From: Hanleya hanleyi
Taxonomy: Eukaryota; Mollusca; Polyplacophora; Lepidopleurida; Hanleyidae
Reading direction: 5' to 3'
Assembly (NCBI GenBank): GCA_036873755.1
Contig: JAVTVY010018962.1
Location: 1 to 64,000 of the forward strand
Length of the DNA stretch: 64,000 nucleotides
The notes under the pieces are model-generated. The model saw only the letters and a program-made list of their open reading frames with translations. It was not told where the DNA came from and did not search any database. Position numbers and translations under genes: made by a program. Shown piece after piece: positions 1-11,085 of this stretch. How positions within the stretch are numbered: the first letter of the stretch is position 1; every line of letters begins with the position of its first letter.

Positions 1-5
1 AGCGG

Positions 6-308
6 ATGCTAGGAGTAGTGGACAGTACGAGAGCCTATCGAGCAATTCTTATGGCCATGTACAACGATTTAATAGACAACCCAGGTCGAGAAGATGTGAT
101 TCAAGCCTTCACTCTAGACGTTTTAGACCGAATACCATTGGGTCCCCTTCATGAAGCCATTTGGACATGCTATTAGCAATTTCTACGTGATCTGAGACAA
201 GCTCGTGACGTTCAAGATAACCAGCGCCGTTTGAGCAGTGGTCTGAGGTGTGCGGGTCTAATTATGGGCGCTATTGTCGGCGTTCACCTGCTTCGGCGGT
301 ATATGTGA
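6..308 (+). pseudogene. Unrecognised reading frame with internal TAG and hydrophobic C-terminus
   Basis: The frame runs from the left window edge (first ATG at 6) to a TGA at 306-308 and is broken only by a TAG at 174-176. It would encode about 100 residues. The N-terminal half is acidic and helical-looking (for example MAMYNDLIDNPGREDV). The last 20 residues (CAGLIMGAIVGVHLLRRYM) form a short hydrophobic segment followed by basic residues, as in a tail-anchored membrane protein. Codon use looks coding-like compared with the AT-rich DNA that follows. I do not recognise the family. It may extend upstream of the window, and it could be a small gene of a virus-like element, but nothing in the sequence proves that. 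Confidence 0.35.
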
Positions 309-429
309 AAAAAGCTATTTTTTAAGGGCCCAAACACCTCGAAAGAGGACTTTTAACATTATGCACAAAAATGTATGTTGTTGTATATATTTGTGGTTGT
401 TGCTGTTGATCGGGCCTCGGTATTCTGCC

Positions 430-670
430 GATGAGATGAATTTATTTTTAATTTTAACACCAGCTCCCTACATAATACACTTATAGTAAGCAACAACACA
501 TCCGCTGCCTACATAATAATAGTAATTAACAACAAAACGATCCGATGAGATGAATTTTTTTTTATTTTAACACCAGCTCCCTACTTAATACACTTATAGT
601 AAACAACAACACATCCGCTGCCTACATAATAATAATAATTAACAACAACACCATCCGATGAGATGATTTT
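430..670. repeat. Tandem repeat, ~114-bp unit, 2.1 copies
   Basis: The unit starts GATGAGATGAAT and recurs at 430, 544 and 657. It contains the phrases CACCAGCTCCCTAC and ACATCCGCTGCC and is rich in TAATAATAG/AACAACAA. Confidence 0.85.
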
Positions 671-1470
671 TTTTTATTCTGATAACAATAATACGGGATA
701 TCATATAACAGTAAATCACCCTTTTCAACATGAGGGGTCAATTATAAAAATAATATTTCAACTGTAATAATGAATTATACATCCTAAGTCGCAGGCCAAG
801 TTGTATGCTATTTTTAGGTGTCCAGAGCACGCGCGATAACAATCCAATCAAATCACGAATCGGCGAAAGCGTCAGCCAATGGCTGTTGCTTTTGTGCTCT
901 CTTTCACATCCGCGTGTTTTTGGGCTCAATTCGCTTCAAAAGTTAAAAGGGCCACGCCCCCCTTTGGTTTTTTTGATCTGACGACTGATAGTGAACCCAG
1001 AGGAAGTTGGCTCGTTTAGAAACTATCATTTGTCAAATCATTTGTCCCTACCTGCATTTTGACATGGCCACAAATCCAGACAGGGGTTTGGGTTTGGTAG
1101 AGTCAAGCGTACCTACAATAAAACATTAATTTGCCAGGAATTGGCATGAATAGTTTAAAGATTTGAATAAAATACACTGTTTATGGAAGCCGACACGCAC
1201 ACATGACAAGCCACTGTACGACCAACGTATTTTTCAGCCCCCAACCAAAGGCCGAGAATCGAACGGATGTTTGAAACAGCTGATCGTATAGAATACCTAT
1301 ACAAAACGTCGTCACACGATTTGGAGTGCAAATTCTCTGTCAAACTAACGGGTATGTTTGTTTTATTTGGTAGATGGAACATGCAACTGATCTTTTTGTT
1401 GTGATTGTATTCGCCCAGTATGCCAAAATCAACCGAATGTTTTTGTGTCCAGTGCCTCGGTATTCTGTGA
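671..1470. other. No gene seen
   Basis: Reading frames here are short, overlap on both strands and resemble no family I know. No repeat structure stands out. Confidence 0.5.
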
Positions 1471-1860
1471 GAAAATGTGCTTGCACGCACACACAGTATT
1501 AGCTGTCCCCCGTCTTATTTTTATTCTCCCAGCCTTTTTAATTCTTACGTATCGGTATATACAAACGTTGCTTGCACGCACACACAGTATTAGCTGTTCC
1601 CCGTCTTATTTTTTTTCTCTCACCCTTTTTAATTCTTACGGGTCGGTATATACAAACGTGGACGTATAAAAATGTATAGTGTTTTGTGATTTTGGTTACG
1701 GGAACCCGCTTATTTTTTCTTACGGGTCGGTATACAAACATGGATATATACAGGGTAGGGGTGTGTGAATGTAAAGTGTTTGGAATTTAATTTTTTTTTT
1801 TTTCCGGAAACCCGCTTATTTTTGTTACGGGTCGGTATACAAACATGGACATATATATAG
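1471..1860. repeat. Decayed tandem repeat, ~87-bp unit
   Basis: The phrase CTTGCACGCACACACAGTATTAGCTG occurs near 1,480 and 1,568, and a ACGGGTCGGTATA..CAAAC phrase recurs near 1,640, 1,724 and 1,828, giving a ~87-100-bp degenerate array. It creates open frames on both strands that I do not take as genes. Confidence 0.7.
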
Positions 1861-2954
1861 TCCAGACAAATTGAGGTTTGACCCACCACAAATTTGTTTT
1901 TGCTGCAGTGCATTTCCGAAAGGTCTCTAGAATAACATACTAAAAGTCTACAAACAGATATGCATGGGAAATATATTAAATTTCAAGCTGAAATTTGAGG
2001 TAGTTTTCGCGAAATTTCAGTGATTACCTGGCTCCTATAAGAAAACCTTGTACTTGGTACTAAGCGTGAAAGAAATGGGTCATTACTCACACTCATTCCA
2101 TTCGTTATCATATCAAGGTTATACTCAGCCTGAAATAATACCCTTGCACGAAAATATTTATGGAGAAATTCAAAATGGCGGATGTATGGGGTCATTCTAA
2201 ATCTGAACTTTTTACCATTTTCATGACATTCCAGGCAATCTATCTGCTTTTTTATTAGCTGGACTCAAAACAAATTGCAACAAATTTTTTTTCACTGGTA
2301 GGCATTTCTAATAGGTTCCTAGAACAACATACTAAAAGTCTACCAAAATCTATTTGGTTGAGATACAAATTTTTTTGAAAAAAAAAGATACGCCATTTTA
2401 TAATACATAATAGGACATTATGCCTCATATAAGCAAGGTAGAATATTGTTTTTTCCGTGAATAAGGACAGTTTATCATCCAGAAATCCAATTAATACATG
2501 ACCCAGGGTACAGTATGCCATGGTGATGAAAACATGTGTCTTCCCGGTGGATTTGCTCATAAGCGTAGATAGCAAACTGATAGTTCAGCATCAGGCTATA
2601 TGAATTATACATGGTAATATTCAGACAGTTAACATTTTTGCCATTAGCATAATCATATGAAAGAGGAATTCTCTCCCAAAATAAATGAAATGACAAGCTG
2701 TGATATATTTTCCTTCAACCGATAACTGTCAAAGACAATATTTCCAAAAATCCACTCATGGAGATATCTCTTTATTATCACAACTTGTGCCTTGTTGAAA
2801 AATACAGCTCTGCAAACCATTAATGATCTATCGCAATTGTGTGTCAGATATGTTTTGACGAAAGAAGAATAATTATGCAGATCCTATCATCTAATTATCA
2901 AACAAATAATAATCTAGATTATAGGCAATCTTGATGTTCTACCATGCCATTTAC
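1861..2954. other. No gene seen; one short dispersed motif
   Basis: AT-rich DNA. A ~30-bp phrase (AACATACTAAAAGTCTAC) occurs twice, near 1,935 and 2,325, probably from a diverged repeat. Nothing else is supportable. Confidence 0.5.
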
Positions 2955-3790
2955 CATGTTTCATTTTACATTTTCAACAATATAGACCATGCTCCTACAG
3001 ATGCATCTTCTTCAGCTGCAATCTTTCTTGCAGTTGCACCTGATAACCTCAAAGAGTGCCAGTGGAACTGGTGGCAGTTCAGTTTTCACAGAGAGAAGCC
3101 GTCCAGCCTCATTCTTGTGGATGCAATGGATGGTCTTCCCCTTTCCACTCTATAAACACGCGAACCTTGATACTTAGCTGATGCTGATGTTGATGGAAGG
3201 TTTTGTACCTGCACATGTATGGTTCGTTTTGTCACAGAAACGCTTGTATCTCATGCAGCCAATTGCTTCGTCAGGGTTACCATTGTATAAACACACAAGC
3301 ACCTACAATAGATAACCTCCATCGGGACCCCCAAAGGCCTGGTTGAACACTTCAGCTTGTTGGCGAAATAGCTCACTGAGCGTTATTTTCTTTACGTCCG
3401 CACATTTGCCAATGCCATATGATCAGTATACTGTGTCACAGCCCTGAATGGCATGCACAAACATCATATTTGTGCAGACTTACCTTCCCAGTACAGCCTT
3501 TGTCTTCTTGACATTACAAACTATCCGTTTCTTTGCATTCTCTCTTGGCTGAAAGTAGATGTCAATGTCATCCATGTCTGCATGAAAACAGAGCAGAACT
3601 AACAGGTCAATATCATCACCAACCAAAGTTTTCATGCTTTCAGTCGATTGAACGGCAGCTTTTACAATAAAAACATCTGCATATGAAACATCCCGCCCTT
3701 TCCAACTGGTCACTCATAAGAGTAATGAACTGCTACTTGTTGTCGTTGTTTGCTAGGAATTCGTCTTTCTTTGACTGAATGACCATGTCA
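2955..3790 (-). pseudogene. FEN1/XPG-like nuclease with Cys-rich CXC tail, decayed copy 1
   Basis: Read on the minus strand, fragments in successive frames follow the order of a family of uncharacterised invertebrate proteins: a segment near 3,790-3,720 (VIQSKKDEFLANNDNK), an XPG-I-like acidic segment (YADVFIVKAA, then GDDIDLLVLL) at 3,713-3,560, a helix-hairpin-helix-like segment (HAIQGCDTVY, stop, YGIGKCADVKKI) at 3,455-3,390, and a tesmin/TSO1-type Cys cluster (CNCKKDCS, stop, RRCICR) at 3,035-2,995. GDDxD and GCDT..GIGK are the metal-binding and H3TH signatures of FEN1-type nucleases. Several stops and frameshifts make it non-functional. It faces copy 2 head to head with a ~15-bp gap. Assignment to a specific gene is not possible; similar proteins are often mobile-element passengers (established pattern, from memory). 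Confidence 0.65.
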
Positions 3791-3805
3791 CTAGCGGGGC
3801 CTTAG

Positions 3806-4281
3806 AGTTTGGAATGTCAAGAAGACAAACGTTGTGCTGGGAATGCAAGTCTACAAATATGTTGCTTATGCATGCCATTCTGGGCTGTGACACAGTATTC
3901 CGACAAGGGTGCTGCCTTGAAGAAGACAACTGTCACTGAGCTGAAGTGTTCATCCAGGTCATGGGATGAACGTCATTTATTGCAGCAGCATAGAAAACGC
4001 TTATATGTTTATACAGTAGTAACCCAGACGAAGGAATTGACTTGAGGGGAAGACCATCCGTTGCAGCCACAAACATGAGAGTGGACAATTCAATCGGTTT
4101 CTCCCTGTGAAAACCGATCTGCCACCAGCTTCAGGGGTCACTTGAGGTTATCAGCTGGAATTGCAAGAAGGATTGCAGCTGAAGCAGATGCGCCTGTAAG
4201 GATCATGGCCTGGATTGTTCAAGTGTGTGTGGAGAATGCAAACGACTGAGCTGTGTAAACTCATCAAACCCAGACCTTTGA
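3806..4281 (+). pseudogene. FEN1-like nuclease with Cys-rich tail, decayed copy 2 (inverted)
   Basis: Inverted, diverged copy of the C-terminal half of the neighbouring minus-strand pseudogene. It shows the H3TH-type phrase MLLMHAILGCDTVF near 3,860-3,905 and, after frame changes, a better preserved Cys cluster ending NSSNPDL at a TGA at 4,279-4,281. The cluster includes CKDHGLDCSSVCGECKR. The in-frame TGA after CKKDCS at 4,180-4,182 is at the same codon as the TGA at 3,012-3,014 in copy 1. The N-terminal acidic nuclease segment is missing here. Confidence 0.65.
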
Positions 4282-4364
4282 AAATGACATTGGCGAAGAC
4301 TGGTATTGGGATTGATAGTGCTGTGAAATATTCCTCAACTTATGGCAGTGTTCATGATATCATG

Positions 4365-4596
4365 TTCCCATCATAGCTCTCTAGATTTGTATCTAATACC
4401 GCTTATGCCGGTGCTAGGGGCCGTGTGGTCATATCATCCAAGTTGCCACATGAACAGGTACAATAAACGCGTACCTGAGATACAACACATATTCATGGTA
4501 TGTGCTTTAGAATAGGTTATCCTGTGAAGTCATATGGCTCTGCCAGTATGTCGGCACCTCTTCCCACTTCCCTTATATGTGTTGTAATTCATGAGG
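4365..4596 (+). repeat. Family B retroelement tail, single unit
   Basis: Runs from CATCATAGCTCTCTAGATTTG to TATATGTGTTGTAAT and matches the units at 28,740, 29,257, 29,765 and, inverted, 26,208, 32,232 and 32,740. Shared landmarks are AATACCGCTTATGCCGG, GGGGCCGTGTGG, GCGTACCTGAGATACA and TATGTCGGCACCTC. Confidence 0.85.
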
Positions 4597-4631
4597 AATA
4601 ACAATAAAAGACATCAACAATATGTATAAGG

Positions 4632-4870
4632 GCTTCAAATGACGGTGAAGAGTACAGAACTGTGTAATAACGTGACGAGACTCGCGTTACTGTTACTGTT
4701 CTTAATATTTTTAACGTAAACAGCGTGCTTCAAATGACTTTGAAGACTATACAACTGTGTATTAACGCGGCAGGTACGAGACTCGCGACTTTTCGTTTCT
4801 GTTACTGTTCCTTGGATTTCTAACGTTCGCAGCTTGCTTCAAATGACTGTGCAGAATATACACCTCATTC
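4632..4870. repeat. Tandem repeat, ~95-109-bp unit, 2.3 copies
   Basis: GCTTCAAATGAC recurs at 4,632, 4,727 and 4,836, each followed by a variant of TGTGTAATAACG and a TGTTACTGTTC phrase. Confidence 0.75.
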
Positions 4871-5681
4871 ACTGACGAGATCTTGGAGACTACAGGCACG
4901 CACTATCAGGATGTCCCAGTATATGAACTATTCTAGGAATATATTTTGCTCATATTTTATGGATGTTCTAATACACAGTCAGGGCGAAAAAAAAAGCCTT
5001 CGCCGTTGAAGTGTCGAGATATCACAAGTCATCCATTTGCCATTAACCGATACAATGCAATACTCCCATGAGTGCCCAGCCCGAATACCATTCGTATTAC
5101 TTCTCTTGATTGCATGGTTTTGTGGTAGAGTTGTATACGCTCGCTTCACCTAGACACTCTTCCGTTCTGTGGACTTTTCTTCTGTCTTCCTTTGTTGTCT
5201 CGTATATGACGGTAACACACGAGAGCTACGTATCCAATGACGCTACTTGATGTGGATGACTAAGAACGGACGAATATAAGCCAATGGAATTGCATAAAAT
5301 GATTTTGTCCGGTCCCAAATTCCTCATTCCCAGTGGCACTCATTCTGTGAGTAATTTGTATTTGGAGAGGTCATATAGAAGCTCCCGGATTAAAGTATTT
5401 AACAAGGGAAGCGGGTAGTTATAAACGCGTTCGTACCTGTCAGATCACCTGGAGCCGGACAGAGCCTGTCATCACATGCCGACGCCCATCTCTGGTATAG
5501 GCCTATATGCTACCGTAAAGAGAATTCTATAACACTTGTGTCTATAACAACTTGCTAACTGTGCATTTAATGAGTGCTTTAGCAAAGTTGTGTAAAAATT
5601 AGTGTAGGTGTTTATTTGGGAGATTCTATTTCACAAGTCGGGTGAGGAAAGGAACGTCTGCTTTCAATTGTAAATTGATTA
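4871..5681. other. No gene seen
   Basis: Mixed-composition DNA without a supportable reading frame, RNA or repeat. Confidence 0.5.
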
Positions 5682-5960
5682 CAATTTCGACATCGTAAAC
5701 TATCCCTTTATGGACAGTAATATTCCAGTGGGACCTGCATATGGCGTATACATATCTCGCTTAGTAGCATTTGCTAGATCCTGTGTTAAATGTGACGATT
5801 TTAATCAACGTCACAAAAACATTGTTGCAGAAACTTATAAAAACAGGGCTATTCCACCAAGCGCCTCCACTCAAAGTTTCTCAAATTTGGCGATACATAT
5901 CGCATGCTGATAGCAAAATACGAACGTAGCGGGCAAGATCTATGGCGCTACGTTTCGTAA
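5682..5960 (+). pseudogene. Family A reverse-transcriptase C-terminal fragment
   Basis: Encodes NFDIVNYPF-like sequence, then SNIPVGPAYGVYISRLVAFA, then a frame change into a segment ending WRYVS before the stop near 5,958. The same protein segment is intact for 156 residues at 49,321-49,791 on the minus strand. From memory, the motif series NFxIVNxP..SNIPxxPAYGVYIS is the region after the palm of an RT family common in invertebrates and fish. I tentatively class it as Penelope-like, but the catalytic palm is absent here so the class is not proven. Confidence 0.6.
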
Positions 5961-6375
5961 CTTGTGTCTAATTCCGCTTAACCCGGGCGAGGGGCCGTAT
6001 GAACCCATGTACTTCAAGATCCTCATGGTTCTCATATGAACAGTCACAATCAAAGCGTGACTGTGATACATCATTCTTTAGATGACGACTTTACAACGAA
6101 CATTATAGATTAAGAATAATGATCAGCGATACGGATTTGATATTTTTGGAACATCATGATGTCTTGCTGGCATCATTGAAAACTGTTGACCGCTTCTCTC
6201 TTGCAGGAAACAAGCCTATGTTTATGTATACTATGATTGTCTTTTTGAATTTGCTGCTAATACTGTTATATGGAATATGGAATAGGTCTTTGGATTATGG
6301 ACGCGGATATTCTCTAATGCACGACGGCTGAATTATGGATGACGGACCAGACGCTTGTAATTTGCATCCTGGCTT
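5961..6375 (+). repeat. Family A tail with conserved small hydrophobic reading frame
   Basis: Follows the RT stop. The tail holds TAATTCCGCTTAACCCGG, GGGGCCGTATGAACCC and AGCGTGACTG, then a frame from ATG 6,119 to TGA 6,329-6,331 whose second half (from ATG 6,219) reads MFMYTMIVFLNLLLILLYG followed by WNRSLDYGRGYSL. A strong 3' splice site-like string (CTTCTCTCTTGCAG) ends at 6,206. The tail terminates near GACGCTTGTAA. Copies lie at 13,632, 48,926 and 53,370. The hydrophobic stretch could be one transmembrane helix; whether it is translated is unknown. Confidence 0.7.
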
Positions 6376-6615
6376 CACATCCTGTCTTGGCATCATGGCT
6401 TGTAATTCATATAAGATAAACAAATAAATTAGAAGATGGAATTTCTTTCTCAAGTTTAACTTGTTTCCATCGTAAAACTGATTAACAAAGCGACGCATAT
6501 AGACTTATATCCACGTATGTTCCACATGGCGTGACTCACTTCCCATTTGAGAGATCAGATACACTCGTCCACTGATATTAGCATGATGCCAACTGGAACG
6601 GGAGCTCATTCCAGG

Positions 6616-7800
6616 AGAGAGAGAGAATTACGGTTTAATGCCGCGTTCAGCAATGTTTCAGCTGAAAAGCGACGATCAAACAATATTCTAACATACACAC
6701 ATTCAAACTTATGTAACAAACCGATTTCCCTCAAGTAATACAAGACACAGTCCTCCCTCACCCGACTAAAAAGATCTTCCAAAGTAGTCGCTTGATAAAA
6801 AGGATCTCTTACAATCTTAAAATCTATACAGTCGATAAGAATATGTTTCACTGTGAGATCTTAGTGGCACAGAATACACATTGGGACTGGCTAGTTGTTT
6901 AGTAAATGTTCGAGAGTATGGCCGATTCTACATCGCTTGATCATGGTTTGATCGAAACGTTTTCGGCTGTTCAGATGAGTATAACCTAGTCTATAGCCTT
7001 TTTGAACTCAGGAAGTTTGTTATTATTCACAGCATCCCATAAAGATGGAAACATCCGTCTCAGATAAGTACAGATAGAAGGTCTGAAATCACTATATGGG
7101 ATTCCAACAGCATCAACCTCATCACATAGGGCTGCCTTGGCCATTCTATCAGCCTCAGTATTACCTTTGATGCCAACGTGACTACGCAACCAAGGAAACA
7201 CAATATCAGTCTGTTGATCAAATATACAGACATGTAATTGTAGACTATACAATATAGTGTGATGAGCCGAAGTTCCACTTTTAATCGCTTGAAGGCATGA
7301 CAGAGAATCTGACTTTTTTAGTGGACCCAATACCTTTCAAAGCAAACAAAAAAAGCTTTTGCTTCTGCGGTGAATACCGAACTACCGACACGCTTTAGTT
7401 TTGGAACCAAAGATAGTAGCACATGCTACTTTCTCACCATCTTTAGAACCATCTGTATAAATAGCCGAATGTGATCTGTATTTTTCTCTCAGCAAGCCAA
7501 ATTCCTGTGTATAAAATAGCTGAAATGTAATATCTACTTCTGGTTGAGCTAACTCCCATGTTGGAATTGGTAAGAGCTTGTTAGGTGAAATTTGACTAAG
7601 CTTAATACCAGCTGCTAAAATGTGTGATTTCATACGAATTCCAAGAGGTGGAATAATGGAGGGTTTCTTTAAATAGGGATCCACGAACTGAGGTTTGAAA
7701 ACACAGTTACATGCAGGATTCGTGTGATTTGATCGCAATTTTGTAATATATTACAGTGACAGTTTAATTCTTCGAAGTTCCGAAGGAAATTCATCTACTT
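6616..7800 (-). pseudogene. I-like LINE 3' end: RNase H domain, zinc-binding tail, 3' UTR
   Basis: On the minus strand, an RNase H-type domain runs from about 7,800 to 7,080. It shows IYTDGSKDG with the first catalytic Asp, the SDSLSCLQAI strand, and HVGIKGNTEADRMAK with the last catalytic Asp. It is split by a frameshift near 7,335. A C-terminal part (DLTVKHILIDCIDFKIVRD) follows at 6,850-6,760 after further frame changes. The element ends in TCTCTC at 6,616. The RT and endonuclease are missing, so this is a 5'-truncated insertion. The closest relative in the window is the copy at 34,690-40,530. Class I/Nimb is my reading of RNase H in a non-LTR element. Confidence 0.85.
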
Positions 7801-7978
7801 CGACATTTAAACTTTCTTCAGGTGATGTTTTCAACGCTCCGGAGCGTCATTCCAATATATAAAGTGGACCATTTTCTTCAAGTAGGGGAGAGAAAGGATG
7901 TCAAAGTTTACAATCTGTTTTCAACATTTCATTATATTATTAGTTCATAATATATAATTTGAATAGTGTAATAGAGAA

Positions 7979-8960
7979 GTAGTAGTAGGTTTGGACCTTA
8001 TTTAGGGCGATAACTCTATTGGTACAATTCCTGTTATCTCCCCTGATTCTGCCCCTAAATAAAACCCAATCTGCCTTTTTACCACTTATCAAATTGACGT
8101 CGCTATGACGACACATCTGGTCAGGTCACATTCGGGTCAAAGGTCGCTTCCGGGCACGTCACGGCTCAGCGCGAGAGGAGTCGTACCTGCCTTTGCATCA
8201 AAAGGCCCTAGTAGTTCTTTAATACTTATCAAACTGACGCCACTAGGACGTCACCTCCGGTCACGTGACATCCGGGTCACAGGTCACATCCGGGTCAAAG
8301 GTCACTTCCGTTCACGTGATGACCGAGCGCAGAATAGGACATGTTATGTTCATTCTGGCGTAGTGGACACTGTTAGTCCCAATGGGAAACCCACTCATGG
8401 ACATTTGCGGTATAGGATGTGGCCCTTGTTTTCTTCATCTCGAACTGTATAACGCGATGGGAGGTGTCTCGAGGGCACTGTGCCATGCGCACTGGGCAAA
8501 TAGCGCTGGGATGGTCTAGTTGGACCCATATTGGTCCGATTCTGTCATCGTAAAGCACTCGTGGGGGAGCGTCCAACTGGATGGGTGAGGGTTGGCACTA
8601 ACGTCATTCTGTGCATGCGCAGTAGAAAAAAGTGTATTGAAATAGACGTTTTGGGGTCGCAGTTGACCATTCGTGGTCCGAATGCGTGGAAACTATCCTG
8701 AAACTATCGTAGGGAGCATCCAACTGGATGGGTGTAGAGTGGGAATATCGTCTATCTGCGCATGCGCATACAGAAAATTCTGGGAAAAGGGCATTGGAAG
8801 GGACGTTTTGGGGTCGAAGTAGACCATCTGTTTTCCGAATGGGTCATGGGAGGTATCAGTGTGAAGCTCTTGTGGAGGATTGTGAGAAAAGGGCACTGGG
8901 ATGGACGTTTTGAGGCCGAGGTGGACCCATAGTGTCCGAATGAGTCGTGGTTGTGGCCCC
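7979..8960 (+). repeat. Polinton-like terminal inverted repeat, left end of a fragment
   Basis: Starts AGTAGTAGG, followed by CTTATTTAGGGCGATAACTC and AGTTATCTCC-like text, matching both ends of the element at 57,422-63,603. Next come GGGTCAAAGGTCAC modules (8,130-8,320) and three ~100-200-bp modules of the type TGGATGG..CGTTTTGGGGTCG..GTGGACC. These same modules recur at 14,640, 52,640 and 62,100-62,790. A GTGTGGTGGTGG tract (8,970-9,020) lies just before the ATPase start, and a similar tract precedes the polymerase at 59,031. Confidence 0.65.
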
Positions 8961-9046
8961 CATAGCGGTAGTGGTGGCAGTGTGTGGTGGTGGTACTAGC
9001 GGTGTGTGGTGGTGGTGTCTGTACATGTATTGGTAGACTAATCTAC

Positions 9047-9292
9047 ATGTCGTGTACGTGTACGTTCTGTCGGAGAACCCTCTCTCGTCGCGATAGTATG
9101 CTCAGACACATTCAATGCAACCACAACCAAGAGACACCGAGTCCCCCTATAGGTATACCAAGTGGAGTAGAGCATCCCTATATGATGACGGTGAGCAGCT
9201 CTATGGGATGTGGAAAGACGTCCTGGGTGATGAAGTTCTTAGGGAAAGGTGTGGTAACCCCACTTCATAGAAACAGCCATGGCCATCTATGA
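9047..9292 (+). pseudogene. Polinton-type packaging ATPase, N-terminal fragment (zinc finger + Walker A)
   Basis: From ATG 9,047 the frame encodes a C2H2-like finger (CTFCRRTLSRRDSMLRHI, then CNHN) and about 30 residues later the P-loop MGCGKTSW at 9,203-9,226. A finger directly before a P-loop is the layout I know from FtsK/HerA-type ATPases of Maverick/Polinton elements, which power genome packaging. The frame stops about 20 residues after the P-loop at 9,290-9,292, far short of the expected ~200+ residue domain, and no Walker B is seen downstream. The Walker B half of a homologue is at 30,152-30,460, reversed. I chose the ATG at 9,047 because the frame upstream is a GTG-rich repeat. A generic zinc-finger ATPase is the alternative. 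Confidence 0.6.
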
Positions 9293-10717
9293 AGAGTATA
9301 GCCTGCTGCCGCTTGAAAAGAAAGGCAATCCAACGCACATGAAGACCAAGCGAAGAGGATATGGGGTAACCACCCACCGAAACCATGAAAAATGCGATCA
9401 GAATGCGCAAACAACTGTCTCAGAACATGCTGCCTCAACGGTATCCTGGACTGCCCGACGATGCTTAGGTCAAGAGCGAAGATTGAACTTTTTCAATGAC
9501 GGCTTCTGATTCGACAAGAGCTTACGAGAACTGTAAACATACCCAACGCGACTCCCCTGCTCAGTGGGCATGCGCACATCAACTTCTCAAAAAAAATCAA
9601 CGCATGGCCTAGAGAACATCGTATTCTACAGCTCGAGATGAAGACAACAAGGGATCACACCCTATACCGCAAATTTCCCTCTTGGACAAACGTTGTCCAC
9701 TGCGCCAAAATAGACCTAACATATCCTATACTGTGCTCGGCCTTCATGTGACTGGAAGAGACCTTTGACCCCCCATTCTCGGGCAAGTGTCAAGCTTAAT
9801 TGGAAATTACGTGGGAATTCAAAACAAGTTTATACCCCAGGGGTTGAGGCTTTCACACGTTTTCGATCCTTTTTCTGTTGGGATTCAGTTAATATTTCTC
9901 TAAATTACATAGGGATGGGATATTGGGTGTATTTGGTTGAGGTTCAGGTGGGGAATCACTCCAATATTTTGCCCCAGGAGGGAAGGCATTGAAGCATTTT
10001 AACAACTCTCATTTGTCAAGTCCTCACTAAACCCCGAGGTTTGGTGGAGGGTGGGGGGGGGGTCGCTTGAACTACAAATCGAGAATATTGGTGGGCGTTT
10101 TTCAACTTTGAAGCCAAAAACAAACAGATGTAACTGAACTTGGTTGTTGTTGATCACGAACTTGGATCGAGTGGGATAAAACATGAAAAACAAACTCACA
10201 GAACTTCATTGATGAACACTTGAAATAAACTCACCAGATTTGTTGGTGTTTTTGTTAGGGAAGCACATCTGACAAGTGATTCACACCAGCAGTCGTTCAT
10301 GCCGGTTTCCCATATGTTTGTCCAAAAAAACTGTCCATTTATGACATCGATATTACTTGAACGAAGAACAACGAAAACCCGTCAATCACCGCAACAGAGA
10401 AAATTGGAATCTGAAATTGGCGGTTCTTGCAGCACAAGACATCTGAGCACGAGAAGAGCGGTAAGTCACCCGATTGGCTGATGGACGTCCAACTCCATCT
10501 TCAGCGAAAATTCTCAGTACCCCAACAACAACTTGAATAGCAGAAAATTTAATGATACTAAAAGATCATCGACGTGGTTGATAGTTCGGACTACATAAGT
10601 AGTATTCGTTTCTGACCTCTTCCACCAACAGATATCAAGTATACTTTATGACTTTATTGGAAGTTCACTACATCGCGAGTTGCATCATCTTGCTACAACA
10701 AGACACACACAAACTAT
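9293..10717. other. No recognisable gene
   Basis: The first ~400 bases may still belong to the virus-like fragment: a frame at 9,530-9,690 reads NIPNATPLLSGHAHINFS and is open for ~70 codons, but I do not recognise it. The rest (9,760-10,717) contains a G-run at 10,050 and nothing else I can name. Confidence 0.4.
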
Positions 10718-11085
10718 CAGGTTAGGGCGATCCCGCTCTCTAAAATGGAGGTAAAAAAGGTCGTTTTTGCTCAATAACTTTTGATTCCTTCTTAACTCGT
10801 CAATCAAAATTTCAGGCGCATTGATTTGTCAATTGTTCCATGTCATAAAATTAATTTGCCATGAGAAGAACCAGCCAATGCTGTTCAAACAGCGTGAAGG
10901 ATGTTTGATCTATTATCATGCAAATTAGATAGATGACAATTTACTTTTTCACCACCATTTAATGCGGATAGATATGTCTGTATGCGCCTCAAGAAGATTT
11001 TGCTGAATTCATTATGTGAACTGATTTATTGAGCGAAAACGACCCTTTTTACCTCCATTTTAGTGAGCGGGATTCCCCTAACCTG
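10718..11085. mobile_element. 368-bp MITE with ~60-bp terminal inverted repeats
   Basis: The left end CAGGTTAGGGCGATCCCGCT and its neighbours up to ~10,778 are inverted at 11,026-11,085 (GCGGGATTCCCCTAACCTG). Both arms contain AAAATGGAGGTAAAAA. The interior has no reading frame, so it is non-autonomous. I cannot fix a target-site duplication; flanks share only ACTA-like bases. Confidence 0.85.
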
